The position numbers were made by a program, and so were the translations under genes. A stretch of 64,000 nucleotides of DNA from Paralcaligenes sp. KSB-10 (GTDB lineage Bacteria > Pseudomonadota > Gammaproteobacteria > Burkholderiales > Burkholderiaceae_B): the NCBI RefSeq assembly GCF_021266465.1, contig NZ_CP089848.1, forward strand, positions 3,472,001 through 3,536,000. Reading direction: 5' to 3'. Positions within the stretch are counted from its first letter, which is position 1; the number at the start of each line of letters is the position of its first letter. Below, in pieces: positions 18,154 through 26,436 of the stretch. The notes under the pieces are model-generated. The model was not told where the DNA came from. It worked only from the letters and a program-made list of their open reading frames with translations, and did not search any database.

Positions 18154-18908
18154 ATCCCACCACGAAGGTCGCACTCGTTACGGGTGCCGGTTCAGGAATA
18201 GGAAAATGCATTGCCCTGGCCCTGATGGGCGACGGCTATTCGCTGGTCCTGGCCGGACGCCGCACAGCGCCGCTCGAGACCGTGGCGCAGGAAGGGCGGG
18301 CATCCGGCGCGCAATCCCTGGTTGTCAGCGCCGACGTCAGCGACCCGGCTTCGGTCCGGGCGCTGTTTGCACGCACCAAAGAAACATTTGGCCGGCTCGA
18401 TCTGCTGTTCAATAATGCGGGAATTTTCGCGCCCGAGGCCTCGCTCGAAGATCTCAGCTACGAGCAATGGAAGTCCGCGGTCGACATCAATCTGACCGGC
18501 TCATTCCTGTGCACGCAGGAAGCCTTCAAGCTGATGAAAGATCAGCAGCCGCGCGGCGGGCGCATCATCAATAACGGCTCCATCTCGGCACACTGCCCGC
18601 GGCCTCATGCGGTTTCCTACACCGCCACCAAACACGCCATTACCGGCCTGACCAAGGCAACATCGCTCGATGGACGCAAATACGATATTGCCTGCGGCCA
18701 GATAGATATCGGCAATGCGGCCACCAACCTGACCGAAAAAATCGGCAAGGGTGTCCTGCAGGCCAACGGCACGGTTGCCGCGGAACCGACCATGGATGTG
18801 CAGCATGTGGCTCGCGCGGTTCTGTATATGGCCAGCCTGCCGCTCGATGCCAATGTCCAGTTCATGACTGTCATGGCCACCAAAATGCCTTTCATCGGAC
18901 GCGGCTGA
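18150..18908 (+). CDS. SDR-family NAD(P)-dependent oxidoreductase
   Basis: Classical short-chain dehydrogenase of 252 residues. Cofactor motif is [13 protein letters not shown] (about residue 11), NNAG follows near 90, catalytic Ser lies in [12 protein letters not shown] (about 145) and YxxxK in [11 protein letters not shown] (about 158). Coupled by ATGA overlap to the GntR regulator gene and therefore probably part of the same sugar-acid pathway, for example interconverting keto and hydroxy intermediates. Substrate unknown. Confidence 0.85.
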   Translation: MNPTTKVALVTGAGSGIGKCIALALMGDGYSLVLAGRRTAPLETVAQEGRASGAQSLVVSADVSDPASVRALFARTKETFGRLDLLFNNAGIFAPEASLEDLSYEQWKSAVDINLTGSFLCTQEAFKLMKDQQPRGGRIINNGSISAHCPRPHAVSYTATKHAITGLTKATSLDGRKYDIACGQIDIGNAATNLTEKIGKGVLQANGTVAAEPTMDVQHVARAVLYMASLPLDANVQFMTVMATKMPFIGRG

Positions 18909-18984
18909 GCAATCCACCCCGCAACGCTTGCATCGCACGAAACCAGGCCATCCGCACAATCATGGAAGCCTGCGCAAATTTGTA

Positions 18985-18999
18985 ATAGCAATTATCTAT
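18985..18999. promoter_or_regulatory. Putative OxyR half-operator upstream of catalase
   Basis: ATAG-N7-CTAT occurs 179 bases upstream of the catalase start. This is one half of the known OxyR motif ATAG-N7-CTAT-N7-ATAG-N7-CTAT. The second half is not well conserved (TTTA where ATAG is expected). The surroundings are AT-rich, as expected for a promoter. Confidence 0.4.
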
Positions 19000-19177
19000 T
19001 AATTGATTTAAGTTAATTGACTTTGTATTTTTGAACGTTGACGATATGCTTACAAGCAAAGGTGCACGGGTAAGCTCGCTATCTTTACCGTGCAACCTTT
19101 ACCGCGTAACCTGACCCGATCCGCGGACAGTCCGCGAATCCGATCCCATCAGATCTTGACCCCAAGGAGGTAGCTCC

Positions 19178-20605
19178 ATGAAAAAGCTTACTACTGCCGC
19201 TGGCGCGCCGGTTGCCGACAACCAGAACATCCAGACTGCCGGGCCCCGGGGGCCGGCTTTATTGCAAGACGTGTGGCTAATCGAAAAGCTTGCCCATTTC
19301 GACCGGGAAGTCATTCCCGAACGACGCATGCACGCCAAGGGCGCGGGCGCGTTCGGCACATTCAAGGTCACCCACGACATCACCAAGTACACCAAGGCCA
19401 GGATTTTCTCGGCGGTCGGAAAAGAAACCCCCGTGCTCATGCGATTCTCCACTGTGGCGGGCGAGCGCGGCGCGGCGGATGCGGAGCGCGATATTCGCGG
19501 CGTCGCCATGAAGTTCTACACGGAAGAAGGCAACTGGGACCTGGTCGGCAACAACACGCCGGTTTTCTTCATGCGCGATCCGCTAAAGTTTCCCGACCTG
19601 AACCACGCGGTCAAGCGCGACCCCAGGACCGGCATGCGCAGCGCCCAGAACAACTGGGAATTCTGGACCGGCCTGCCCGAAGCCCTTCACCAAATCACCA
19701 TCGTCATGAGCGATCGCGGAATCCCCACCGGATTCCGCAACATGCATCTGTTTGGAAGCCATACTTTCAGTTTTCTCAATGCCAGGAACGAGCGGACCTG
19801 GGTCAAGTTCACCTTCAAGACGCAGCAGGGCATCAAGAATCTTAGCGATGCGCAAGCGGGCGAGCTGGTGGGGCGCGACCGCGAAAGCTCGCAACGCGAT
19901 CTGTACGAAAGCATCGAGAAAAAAGACTTTCCCCGCTGGACCCTATACGTACAGATCATGCCCGAAAAAGAGGCCGGCACCTATCACCTCAACCCCTTCG
20001 ACCTGACCAAAGTCTGGCCGCATAAAGACTACCCGCTTATCGAGGTTGGCGTACTGGAACTGAATCGCAACCCCGAGAACTTCTTTGCCGAAATCGAGCA
20101 GGCGGCCTTCAACCCGGCCAACGTGGTGCCCGGCATCAGTTTCTCGCCCGACAAAATGCTGCAGGCCCGCCTGTTTTCGTACGGCGACGCACAACGTTAT
20201 CGCCTTGGGGTGAATCATCATCAAATTCCGGTCAACGCGCCGAAATGCCCCTTCCACAGCTATCACCGCGATGGCGCCATGCGCGTCGACGGCAATTACG
20301 GCGGTATCACAGGAAACGAGCCAAACAACCAGGGCGAATGGCAAGAGCAGCCCGATTTCCGCGAACCGCCGCTGTCGCTCGAAGGAGCGGCGGATCACTG
20401 GAATCACCGGGTCGATGAAGACTACTTCTCGCAGCCGGGCGCGCTCTTTCGCTTGATGAGCGCCAAACAGAAAAAAGCGCTTTTCGAAAATACGGCGCGA
20501 GCCATTGCCGGGGTGTCGAAGGACGTACAGCTGCGCCATATCGAGCATTGCACAAAGGCCGACCCGGCCTATGGAGCCGGTGTAAAGGCGGCGCTGGGGA
20601 TTTAA
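19178..20605 (+). CDS. katA: Monofunctional haem catalase
   Basis: Small-subunit (clade 3-like) catalase, 475 residues, which breaks down hydrogen peroxide in the cytoplasm. Catalytic His is in [12 protein letters not shown] (about residue 50), followed by [20 protein letters not shown]. Distal Asn is in [10 protein letters not shown] (about 125), and the haem-ligand Tyr is in [14 protein letters not shown] (about 335). Length is normal for the clade. AAGGAGG lies just upstream of the ATG. Surrounded by its own AT-rich promoter region and a downstream hairpin, so probably monocistronic. KatA symbol is by family. Confidence 0.95.
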   Translation: MKKLTTAAGAPVADNQNIQTAGPRGPALLQDVWLIEKLAHFDREVIPERRMHAKGAGAFGTFKVTHDITKYTKARIFSAVGKETPVLMRFSTVAGERGAADAERDIRGVAMKFYTEEGNWDLVGNNTPVFFMRDPLKFPDLNHAVKRDPRTGMRSAQNNWEFWTGLPEALHQITIVMSDRGIPTGFRNMHLFGSHTFSFLNARNERTWVKFTFKTQQGIKNLSDAQAGELVGRDRESSQRDLYESIEKKDFPRWTLYVQIMPEKEAGTYHLNPFDLTKVWPHKDYPLIEVGVLELNRNPENFFAEIEQAAFNPANVVPGISFSPDKMLQARLFSYGDAQRYRLGVNHHQIPVNAPKCPFHSYHRDGAMRVDGNYGGITGNEPNNQGEWQEQPDFREPPLSLEGAADHWNHRVDEDYFSQPGALFRLMSAKQKKALFENTARAIAGVSKDVQLRHIEHCTKADPAYGAGVKAALGI

Positions 20606-20648
20606 AACAGCTGGTTGTAGATACCGTCTTGAAAGTCAATAGGCGGTA

Positions 20649-20723
20649 GTGTATGGGTGCCCCTTGTGGGCACCCGTTTTCCGAAGACTCACGACGGGCG
20701 GCCACAAGGGCCGCCCCTACACT
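20649..20723. repeat. Paired REP-like hairpins
   Basis: Two GC-rich hairpins in a row: 20655-20675 (8-bp stem, CTTGT loop) and 20696-20716 (8-bp stem, ACAAG loop), with outer ends GTGTA and CTACAC that also pair in part. The second hairpin matches 7105-7127. A typical extragenic palindrome doublet. Confidence 0.55.
20655..20680 (+). terminator. Rho-independent terminator after katA
   Basis: GGGTGCCC-CTTGT-GGGCACCC stem-loop followed by GTTTT, about 50 bases after the catalase stop. The hairpin is also half of the REP doublet, so it may serve both roles. Confidence 0.6.
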
Positions 20724-20772
20724 TCATATGGGCGTTGACATTGGCTGGGTTATTGCCAACGGCATCGTCGCA

Positions 20773-21069
20773 TCACAGATAGCTCTTGCCATCCAGATAC
20801 GCCTTGCGCCAGCGTGTAATCACGGTGCGCTCAGACAAATGGCCCTTTGAATACGGATCTTCGGCAATGAACTGTTCGGCTTGTTCTCGCGTATCGACAT
20901 CGACGATGTAAACGCTTCCTGAAGCCGCGATACCGTCATCATCCAGCTTGGCGCCGCAGGCTACCAGCAACTCCTTGTGATCCTCCAGGAAATCCAGATG
21001 ATTATCGCGCAAGGCCTGGCGCAAGGCCGACGCATGGGGTTTATCGAAGGTTTCTATAAGATACGGCAT
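20773..21069 (-). CDS. YciI-family protein
   Basis: Small cytoplasmic protein of 98 residues with the dimeric ferredoxin-like YciI fold. The family pattern is MPYLIETFDKPHASALRQALRDNHL at the start, a central GSVYIVDVDTREQAEQFIAEDPY and a terminal strand RTVITRWRKAYL. The Asp in EDP and the His in DNHLDFL correspond to the conserved putative active-site pair. Function of the family is poorly defined. It stands alone between katA and mnmE, reading toward katA. Confidence 0.85.
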   Translation of the reverse strand: MPYLIETFDKPHASALRQALRDNHLDFLEDHKELLVACGAKLDDDGIAASGSVYIVDVDTREQAEQFIAEDPYSKGHLSERTVITRWRKAYLDGKSYL

Positions 21070-21194
21070 GACTGATCCTCAATAAGGTGTTTGAGAAAAT
21101 AGCCTGGCCAGTCAATAGTAGTACGAGTATGACTTTTCCGAAACGGCCATACTAAAATGCCTATTCAGACTTGCCATTCCCGTTCCCGATCACC

Positions 21195-22637
21195 ATGACA
21201 ACCCATTCCACCGACCCTATCGTTGCCATTGCCACCGCCCCCGGACGCGGCGGCATCGGCGTCGTGCGCATTTCGGGACGCGACCTGGGCGCGCTGATCG
21301 GCCGGCTGTTCAGCTCGCCGCTGACGCCGCGTCATGCCCATTACCTGCCATTCAACGACGCAGCGGGCAACGCCATCGACGCGGGCATAGCGCTGTTCTT
21401 CAAAGGGCCCAACTCCTACACCGGCGAAGATGTCCTCGAACTGCAGGGGCATGGCGGCCCCGCCGTGCTGCGGCGCCTGCAGGAACGCTGCATCGAGCTG
21501 GGCCACGACCTTGGCCTGCGCCATGCCGAGCCGGGTGAATTTACCCAGCGCGCTTTTTTGAACGACAGGCTCGATCTGGCCCAGGCCGAGGCCGTGGCCG
21601 ATCTGATCGATGCTTCGTCCGAAGCCGCCGCCCGCAGTGCCATGGCCTCGCTGAGCGGCGCCTTTTCTGCCCACGTGAATGCGCTGGGCGACCGCATCGT
21701 GCATTTGCGCATGCTTGTTGAGGCCACCCTGGACTTTCCCGAAGAAGAAATCGACTTCCTCGAAAAATACCAGGCGCGCGAAACGCTGACGGGCATCCAG
21801 GATGACCTTCGTGCCCTCACCCGGCAGGCGCGGCAAGGCATGATATTGCGCGAAGGCTTGCACGTTGTATTGGCCGGGCAACCCAATGTCGGCAAATCCA
21901 GCCTGCTCAATGCACTGGCCGGCGACGATATCGCCATCGTGACCCCCATCGCCGGCACCACCCGCGACAAAGTCATTCAGCAAATTCACATCCAGGGAGT
22001 CCCCATCCATATCGTGGACACCGCCGGACTGCGCGACACCGACGACACGGTTGAAAGCATAGGCATAGCCCGCAGCTGGGCGGAAATCGAAAAAGCCGAC
22101 GTCATCATTCATTTGCAGGACGCGCGCAGCCGCAGCGACGCGCTGGACGTTGCCATTACCAGCCGCCTGCCGGCACGCACGCCCGTTCTGGAAGTGCTGA
22201 ATAAAACCGATCTGCTGGACCGGCTTCCAGGCGCCAACGATCTTTCAAGCGTGGGGTCCGGACAAGTCGGCAGCCAGGACTCCGACACACCCGGCGACCA
22301 CGGCACGCATCGCGCGTCCAGCCAGCCAGCCATCGCGATATCGGCCAAAACCGGCGCCGGCCTCGATGTGCTGCGACAGAAACTGCTTGATATCGCCGGC
22401 TGGAACCCCGGCACCGAATCGCCCTGGCTGGCCCGCGAACGTCATTTGCACGCACTGCAGCGGGCCGACGAACATCTTGCCGCGGCCGCCGAATACGCCA
22501 GCCACAACGACCAGGTGCTGGACCTGTTCGCCGAAGAACTGCGGCTGACGCACGATGCCCTGTGTTCAATTACCGGCCAATTCACCAGCGACGATCTGCT
22601 GGGCGAGATTTTCTCCAGTTTTTGTATTGGGAAGTGA
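21195..22637 (+). CDS. mnmE: tRNA uridine-5-carboxymethylaminomethyl modification GTPase MnmE
   Basis: With MnmG (encoded at 55.9 kb) this GTPase makes the cmnm5 group on wobble U34 of several tRNAs. It has 480 residues. The N-terminal folate domain starts [19 protein letters not shown]. The G domain has [11 protein letters not shown] (about residue 225), [10 protein letters not shown] (about 275) and NKTD (about 340). The C-terminus is FCIGK, with the essential Cys. I use ATG 21195; a TTG 24 bases earlier is open. A low-complexity insert of about 30 residues ([17 protein letters not shown]) follows NKTD. The usual rnpA-yidC neighbours are absent. Confidence 0.96.
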   Translation: MTTHSTDPIVAIATAPGRGGIGVVRISGRDLGALIGRLFSSPLTPRHAHYLPFNDAAGNAIDAGIALFFKGPNSYTGEDVLELQGHGGPAVLRRLQERCIELGHDLGLRHAEPGEFTQRAFLNDRLDLAQAEAVADLIDASSEAAARSAMASLSGAFSAHVNALGDRIVHLRMLVEATLDFPEEEIDFLEKYQARETLTGIQDDLRALTRQARQGMILREGLHVVLAGQPNVGKSSLLNALAGDDIAIVTPIAGTTRDKVIQQIHIQGVPIHIVDTAGLRDTDDTVESIGIARSWAEIEKADVIIHLQDARSRSDALDVAITSRLPARTPVLEVLNKTDLLDRLPGANDLSSVGSGQVGSQDSDTPGDHGTHRASSQPAIAISAKTGAGLDVLRQKLLDIAGWNPGTESPWLARERHLHALQRADEHLAAAAEYASHNDQVLDLFAEELRLTHDALCSITGQFTSDDLLGEIFSSFCIGK

Positions 22638-23030
22638 ATCAGCGTCGAGAAACCGGCGGGCTTCTCGACTGTCGCCTCGCTCAAGCACATCGGCTCCTGG
22701 CGCCCTTGAACTCATCGATCCCGGCGACCAGGCCCAGGATATCCGGGGTGATCCGGGCCGAATCTGGATGGATCATGCATCCAATAACACACCCATTTCC
22801 ACCCAATTCTTCATTGGCCACCATTTCTTGACCCATTTACACCTGTTTATGAGGTCGCCTCCAGGCAGCCTCAAACGATTTCTATCCTTCTTTCCACTGG
22901 AAAATCTTGCTACCGAACAAAACGGTCGCCGCCAAGGCCATAAACGCCAGTCCAAAATAATGGTTCGCAGCAAGCAGGCATCCCCATCCACTGTTCCGCT
23001 CCTGCAGGAATAAAGGCTGCGCACTACGGA
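22638..23030. other. Noncoding gap between mnmE and quinone-reductase-like gene
   Basis: A gap of 393 bases between converging genes. It holds a perfect 8-bp stem hairpin just after mnmE (GTCGAGAA 22644-22651 with TTCTCGAC 22662-22669; no U-tract). On the minus strand near 22882-23005 there is a short open stretch encoding a hydrophobic tail (NHYFGLAFMALAATVLFGSK) with no acceptable start. This could be a small membrane peptide or a decayed gene end. Nothing else recognisable. Confidence 0.4.
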
Positions 23031-24011
23031 TCAAGCGGAAACCGACACGACAATCTTTCCCACATGCAGATTCGCTTCCATATAGGCCTTCGCCGCCTCT
23101 AGCTGATCGAATGGATAGGTCTTGTCGATCATTGGCCGAATGCGGCCGTCGGCGAACATCGGCAGGATATCGGCGACAAAACCCTCGACGAGAGGCAGGC
23201 GCTGTGCCGGCCCGCGCAGCCTGTTGGAAACGCCGAAAAGGGTCAAGCGTTTCGAATGCAGGGCGGCGATATCGATTTCGCTTGTCAATACTCCGTCGAC
23301 ATGCCCCACTATGGCCAGGCGCCCCTCGAAGGCCAGCGTACCAATGCATTCCGCGAACATCGTGCCTCCCACGGTGTTCACGGCAAGATTGGCTCCCCTG
23401 CCCTGGGTGGCCTCCATCACGGCATCATGAAAATCGGCGCGCCGGGTGCACAAGCCAAGGTCCAGGCCAAGTTCCTGTAGCCGGCCGATTTTGTCGGCCG
23501 ATCCTGAAGTGCCGATCACCCTGGCCCCCAGCGCCTTGGCGGTTTGCAGCGCCGCCACGCCCACGCCCGACGACACACCGGTTACCAGCAGCCACTGACC
23601 GGCAGCCAAACGTCCCTGCACGACGAGCATGTCGTAAACCACCATGAATGCCAGCGGGATGGCCGCAGCCTCTTCCCATGACAGATTGTCGGGCACTCTC
23701 ATGGTGTCGGCCGTTTCCACCAGGGAGTATTCAGAAAAGGCGCCACGGCAGCGGCCCATGACCCGGTCGCCCACCTTCAGACCCTCCACAGCCGGGCCAA
23801 GCTTCACGATATCGCCGGCGCCTTCATGGCCGGCTGCCTTGATTGTGTCCGACTTGTCATGCTGACCATGGCCAGCCATCAATTCGCCACGGTTCAGACC
23901 TGCCGCGCGCACGCGAATCAGCACCTGGTTCGGCCCTGGCTCCGGTATAGCCAATTCACGCAATTCCAGCGATGTATGCGTGTCTATCGTTTTGATTCCA
24001 TACGACTGCAT
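23031..24011 (-). CDS. Zinc-independent quinone oxidoreductase-like MDR dehydrogenase
   Basis: Medium-chain dehydrogenase/reductase, 326 residues, without a catalytic-zinc cysteine pattern. N-terminal GroES-like domain (PNQVLIRVRAAGLNRGELMAG) and NADPH-binding Rossmann domain with LLVTGVSSGVGVAALQTAKALG (about residue 145). AGHEGAGDIVKLGPAVEGLKVGDRV is the family hinge. Likely reduces a quinone or an alpha,beta-unsaturated carbonyl. Encoded 64 bases after an MFS exporter on the same strand, with a divergent LysR regulator, so a detoxification or export unit is plausible. Confidence 0.83.
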   Translation of the reverse strand: MQSYGIKTIDTHTSLELRELAIPEPGPNQVLIRVRAAGLNRGELMAGHGQHDKSDTIKAAGHEGAGDIVKLGPAVEGLKVGDRVMGRCRGAFSEYSLVETADTMRVPDNLSWEEAAAIPLAFMVVYDMLVVQGRLAAGQWLLVTGVSSGVGVAALQTAKALGARVIGTSGSADKIGRLQELGLDLGLCTRRADFHDAVMEATQGRGANLAVNTVGGTMFAECIGTLAFEGRLAIVGHVDGVLTSEIDIAALHSKRLTLFGVSNRLRGPAQRLPLVEGFVADILPMFADGRIRPMIDKTYPFDQLEAAKAYMEANLHVGKIVVSVSA

Positions 24012-24075
24012 TGTGTTTCCTTTTCCGAGGCAATACTACGATCCAAACTACTTGCATAGCTGCTGGCGCGAGGGC

Positions 24076-25443
24076 CTAGGCCGCTTGCGGCTCCAACTGT
24101 GGCGCCTCGAGATGCCGGAACACCAGGGCCGAGGCCAGCGTGACAAGGCCCACACTGATGAATGTGATCCGGAATGCCGTCTCCAGGCCCATGCCGGAAA
24201 ATATCGAAACCAGGCCGCCCCCCATCGACACGCCCAGGCCCATGGCCAGCATCTGCACCATCGAGAACAGGCTGTTGCCTGCACCCGCATCCTGGCTGGA
24301 CAAGCCCTTGAGCGTAACTCCGTTCATGGCCGCATATTGCATGGAATTGCAGGCCCCGAAAAGGACCAGGATCGAAACTTCCAGCGCCAGCGGCGTACTT
24401 GCCGAGAAGGACGCGAAACCAGCTATCGAGACTCCGACAAGCACCGTATTCCAGATCAGGAACGCGTCGTAGCCATAGCGCCTGATCAGCGGAGCGATCC
24501 AGCTTTTTGCGATGGTTCCCGCGATCGCCGCCGGCAGCAGCATCAGGCCGGAATGCAGGGGGCTATAGCCCAGATGCAACTGCAGCAACAGGGGCAGCAG
24601 AAAGGGTACCGCGCTGGAGCCAACCCGGCACACCAGATTGCCCATCAGTCCGACACTGAAATTGGGTTCGCGGAACAGACTCAGCCGGAAGAGCGGATTT
24701 TTCCGGTGCCGCGCATGGGGAATGTACGCCAGCGCGGCGGCCGCGCTGAGCGCGAGCAAGACTCCCGAGATGAGCAGCCTGTGGTCGTGCACAGGACTTT
24801 CAACCGCGAGCGAAAACGCCACCATGCACAGGGACAGCAAGCCGCAGCCGATAAAATCGAACGATGGAGCGCCGGATACCGCGTCGCTGGGCAGGAAGCG
24901 GCGCACGGCCATCATGCCGGCCAGGCCGATAGGCACATTGATAAGGAAGATCAGATGCCAGGAAAAGGACTGGACGAACCAGCCGCCCATGGTGGGGCCC
25001 AGAATAGGCCCCACCTGGCCGGCCACGGAAATCATGGCGAGGGCCGCCACATAGGCCTCGCCCCTGATGGCGCGCAGCACGACGAGCCGGCCGATCGGCA
25101 CCAGCATCGCTCCGCCGGCGCCCTGGACAACCCGTGCCGCCACCAGTTGCGCCAGGGAATGCGCCCCCGCACAACATAGCGAACCTATGACGAACAACAG
25201 GATGGACACGAAATAAACACGCCGCGAGCCGTAGCGGTCGGCGAGCCAACCGGAGGCCGGCGTCAAGAGCGCCATTGTCAGCGTGTAGGCAATGATGATG
25301 GATTGCGTCGCCAGCGGCTGGACTCCCAGGCTGTGGGCGATCGAGGGCAAAGCGGTATTGACGATGGTTGTGTCCAGCGTCTGCATGAAGAAGCCGCCGG
25401 CGGCTATCCACAGAAGCGCCCTGTGAGGAGAAGTTTTGGACAT
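24076..25443 (-). CDS. MFS transporter, DHA2 (EmrB/QacA) family
   Basis: Drug:H+ antiporter of 455 residues with about 14 hydrophobic segments. The first helix holds MQTLDTTIVNTALPSIA, the DHA2 motif D1. Motif A is SGWLADRYGSRRVY (about residue 65). Motif C is GQVGPILGPTMGGWF (about residue 140). The ATG at 25443 gives MSKTSPHRALLW; a TTG start 36 bases upstream is also possible. Divergent from a LysR regulator 113 bases away and followed by the quinone-reductase-like gene. Substrate unknown. Confidence 0.87.
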   Translation of the reverse strand: MSKTSPHRALLWIAAGGFFMQTLDTTIVNTALPSIAHSLGVQPLATQSIIIAYTLTMALLTPASGWLADRYGSRRVYFVSILLFVIGSLCCAGAHSLAQLVAARVVQGAGGAMLVPIGRLVVLRAIRGEAYVAALAMISVAGQVGPILGPTMGGWFVQSFSWHLIFLINVPIGLAGMMAVRRFLPSDAVSGAPSFDFIGCGLLSLCMVAFSLAVESPVHDHRLLISGVLLALSAAAALAYIPHARHRKNPLFRLSLFREPNFSVGLMGNLVCRVGSSAVPFLLPLLLQLHLGYSPLHSGLMLLPAAIAGTIAKSWIAPLIRRYGYDAFLIWNTVLVGVSIAGFASFSASTPLALEVSILVLFGACNSMQYAAMNGVTLKGLSSQDAGAGNSLFSMVQMLAMGLGVSMGGGLVSIFSGMGLETAFRITFISVGLVTLASALVFRHLEAPQLEPQAA

Positions 25444-25556
25444 TGCAGGAAAATGCTGCGAGGGTGCTTGGGAAATCAATTTTAAACAAGGCCATGCTTA
25501 TCGGGAAGCCCGTTTATTGCATTGACTATCATTGGCATTTCCGATAACAATATCCC

Positions 25557-26417
25557 ATGCTCAATCCCATCTGGCTCCGCACCTTCGCGACCGTGGCCAC
25601 CTCGCAGAGTTTCACCGACGCCGGCCGCCAGCTCGGCATAACGCAATCGAGTGTCAGTGAACATGTACGCCGGCTCGAAGACAGCATAAGCCGGCGGCTG
25701 CTGATCCGCGATACCCATTCGCTCGCGCTCACACCCGACGGCGAAGCGATGCTCATCCATGCACGCATGATTCTGAAAGCCATGGCCCATGCCGAATCGC
25801 AGTTCCGCTCGCCCAGGCTGCGCGGCCGGGTGCGGCTGGGCTCATCGGACGACATCGCGCTAGGGCCGCTGCCCAGCCTGCTGGCCGCCTTCCGCAACGC
25901 GCATCCCGACGTGGAGCTGCAAATCACCATCGGCATGGCGGGACAGCTTTACGGGCTGCTCAACGCCGGTACCATCGACCTGCTGATCGGCAAGCGGCGC
26001 GCGGGCATGCCGCGTGGGATCGCATTGTTCAACAGCCAGCTCGAGTGGTTGGCCAAACCGGACACCGAGGTGGACATGGAACAAGCGCTACCGCTGGTGC
26101 TGGCAGCCGAGCCCAGCGTGACGCGAGCCATCGTGCTCGACGTGCTGGCCAAAGCCGGAGCAAGATGGCAAATCGTCTGCACGAGCAGTTCGCATGCCGG
26201 CTGCATCGCGGCGGCGCGCGCTGGACTCGGCCTTACCGTGCGTCCGCATTTCCTGACGGGACGGGGCCTGGCGCCGCCACTGAACAGTTCAGCGTTGCCG
26301 GCCCTACCGGAAGTCGAATTCATCGCCCTGGGCGCCAAGCACTTGAGCCTGCCCGCCGAAACCCTGCTGCGCCTGCTTCGGGACAGCGAATTGCGCGGCG
26401 AGTGGAGCGACGGATAA
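25557..26417 (+). CDS. LysR-family transcriptional regulator
   Basis: Regulator of 286 residues. N-terminal winged helix: LRTFATVATSQSFTDAGRQLGITQSSVSEHVRRLEDS (residues 6-42, split here as the classical LysR pattern), then linker helix. The effector domain follows from about residue 90 (RVRLGSSDDIALGPLPSLLAAF). The ATG at 25557 gives a standard N-terminus. By the usual LysR arrangement it should control the divergent MFS and quinone-reductase genes. Confidence 0.9.
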   Translation: MLNPIWLRTFATVATSQSFTDAGRQLGITQSSVSEHVRRLEDSISRRLLIRDTHSLALTPDGEAMLIHARMILKAMAHAESQFRSPRLRGRVRLGSSDDIALGPLPSLLAAFRNAHPDVELQITIGMAGQLYGLLNAGTIDLLIGKRRAGMPRGIALFNSQLEWLAKPDTEVDMEQALPLVLAAEPSVTRAIVLDVLAKAGARWQIVCTSSSHAGCIAAARAGLGLTVRPHFLTGRGLAPPLNSSALPALPEVEFIALGAKHLSLPAETLLRLLRDSELRGEWSDG

Positions 26418-26436
26418 TCGCGCGACCTTCCGTCCG

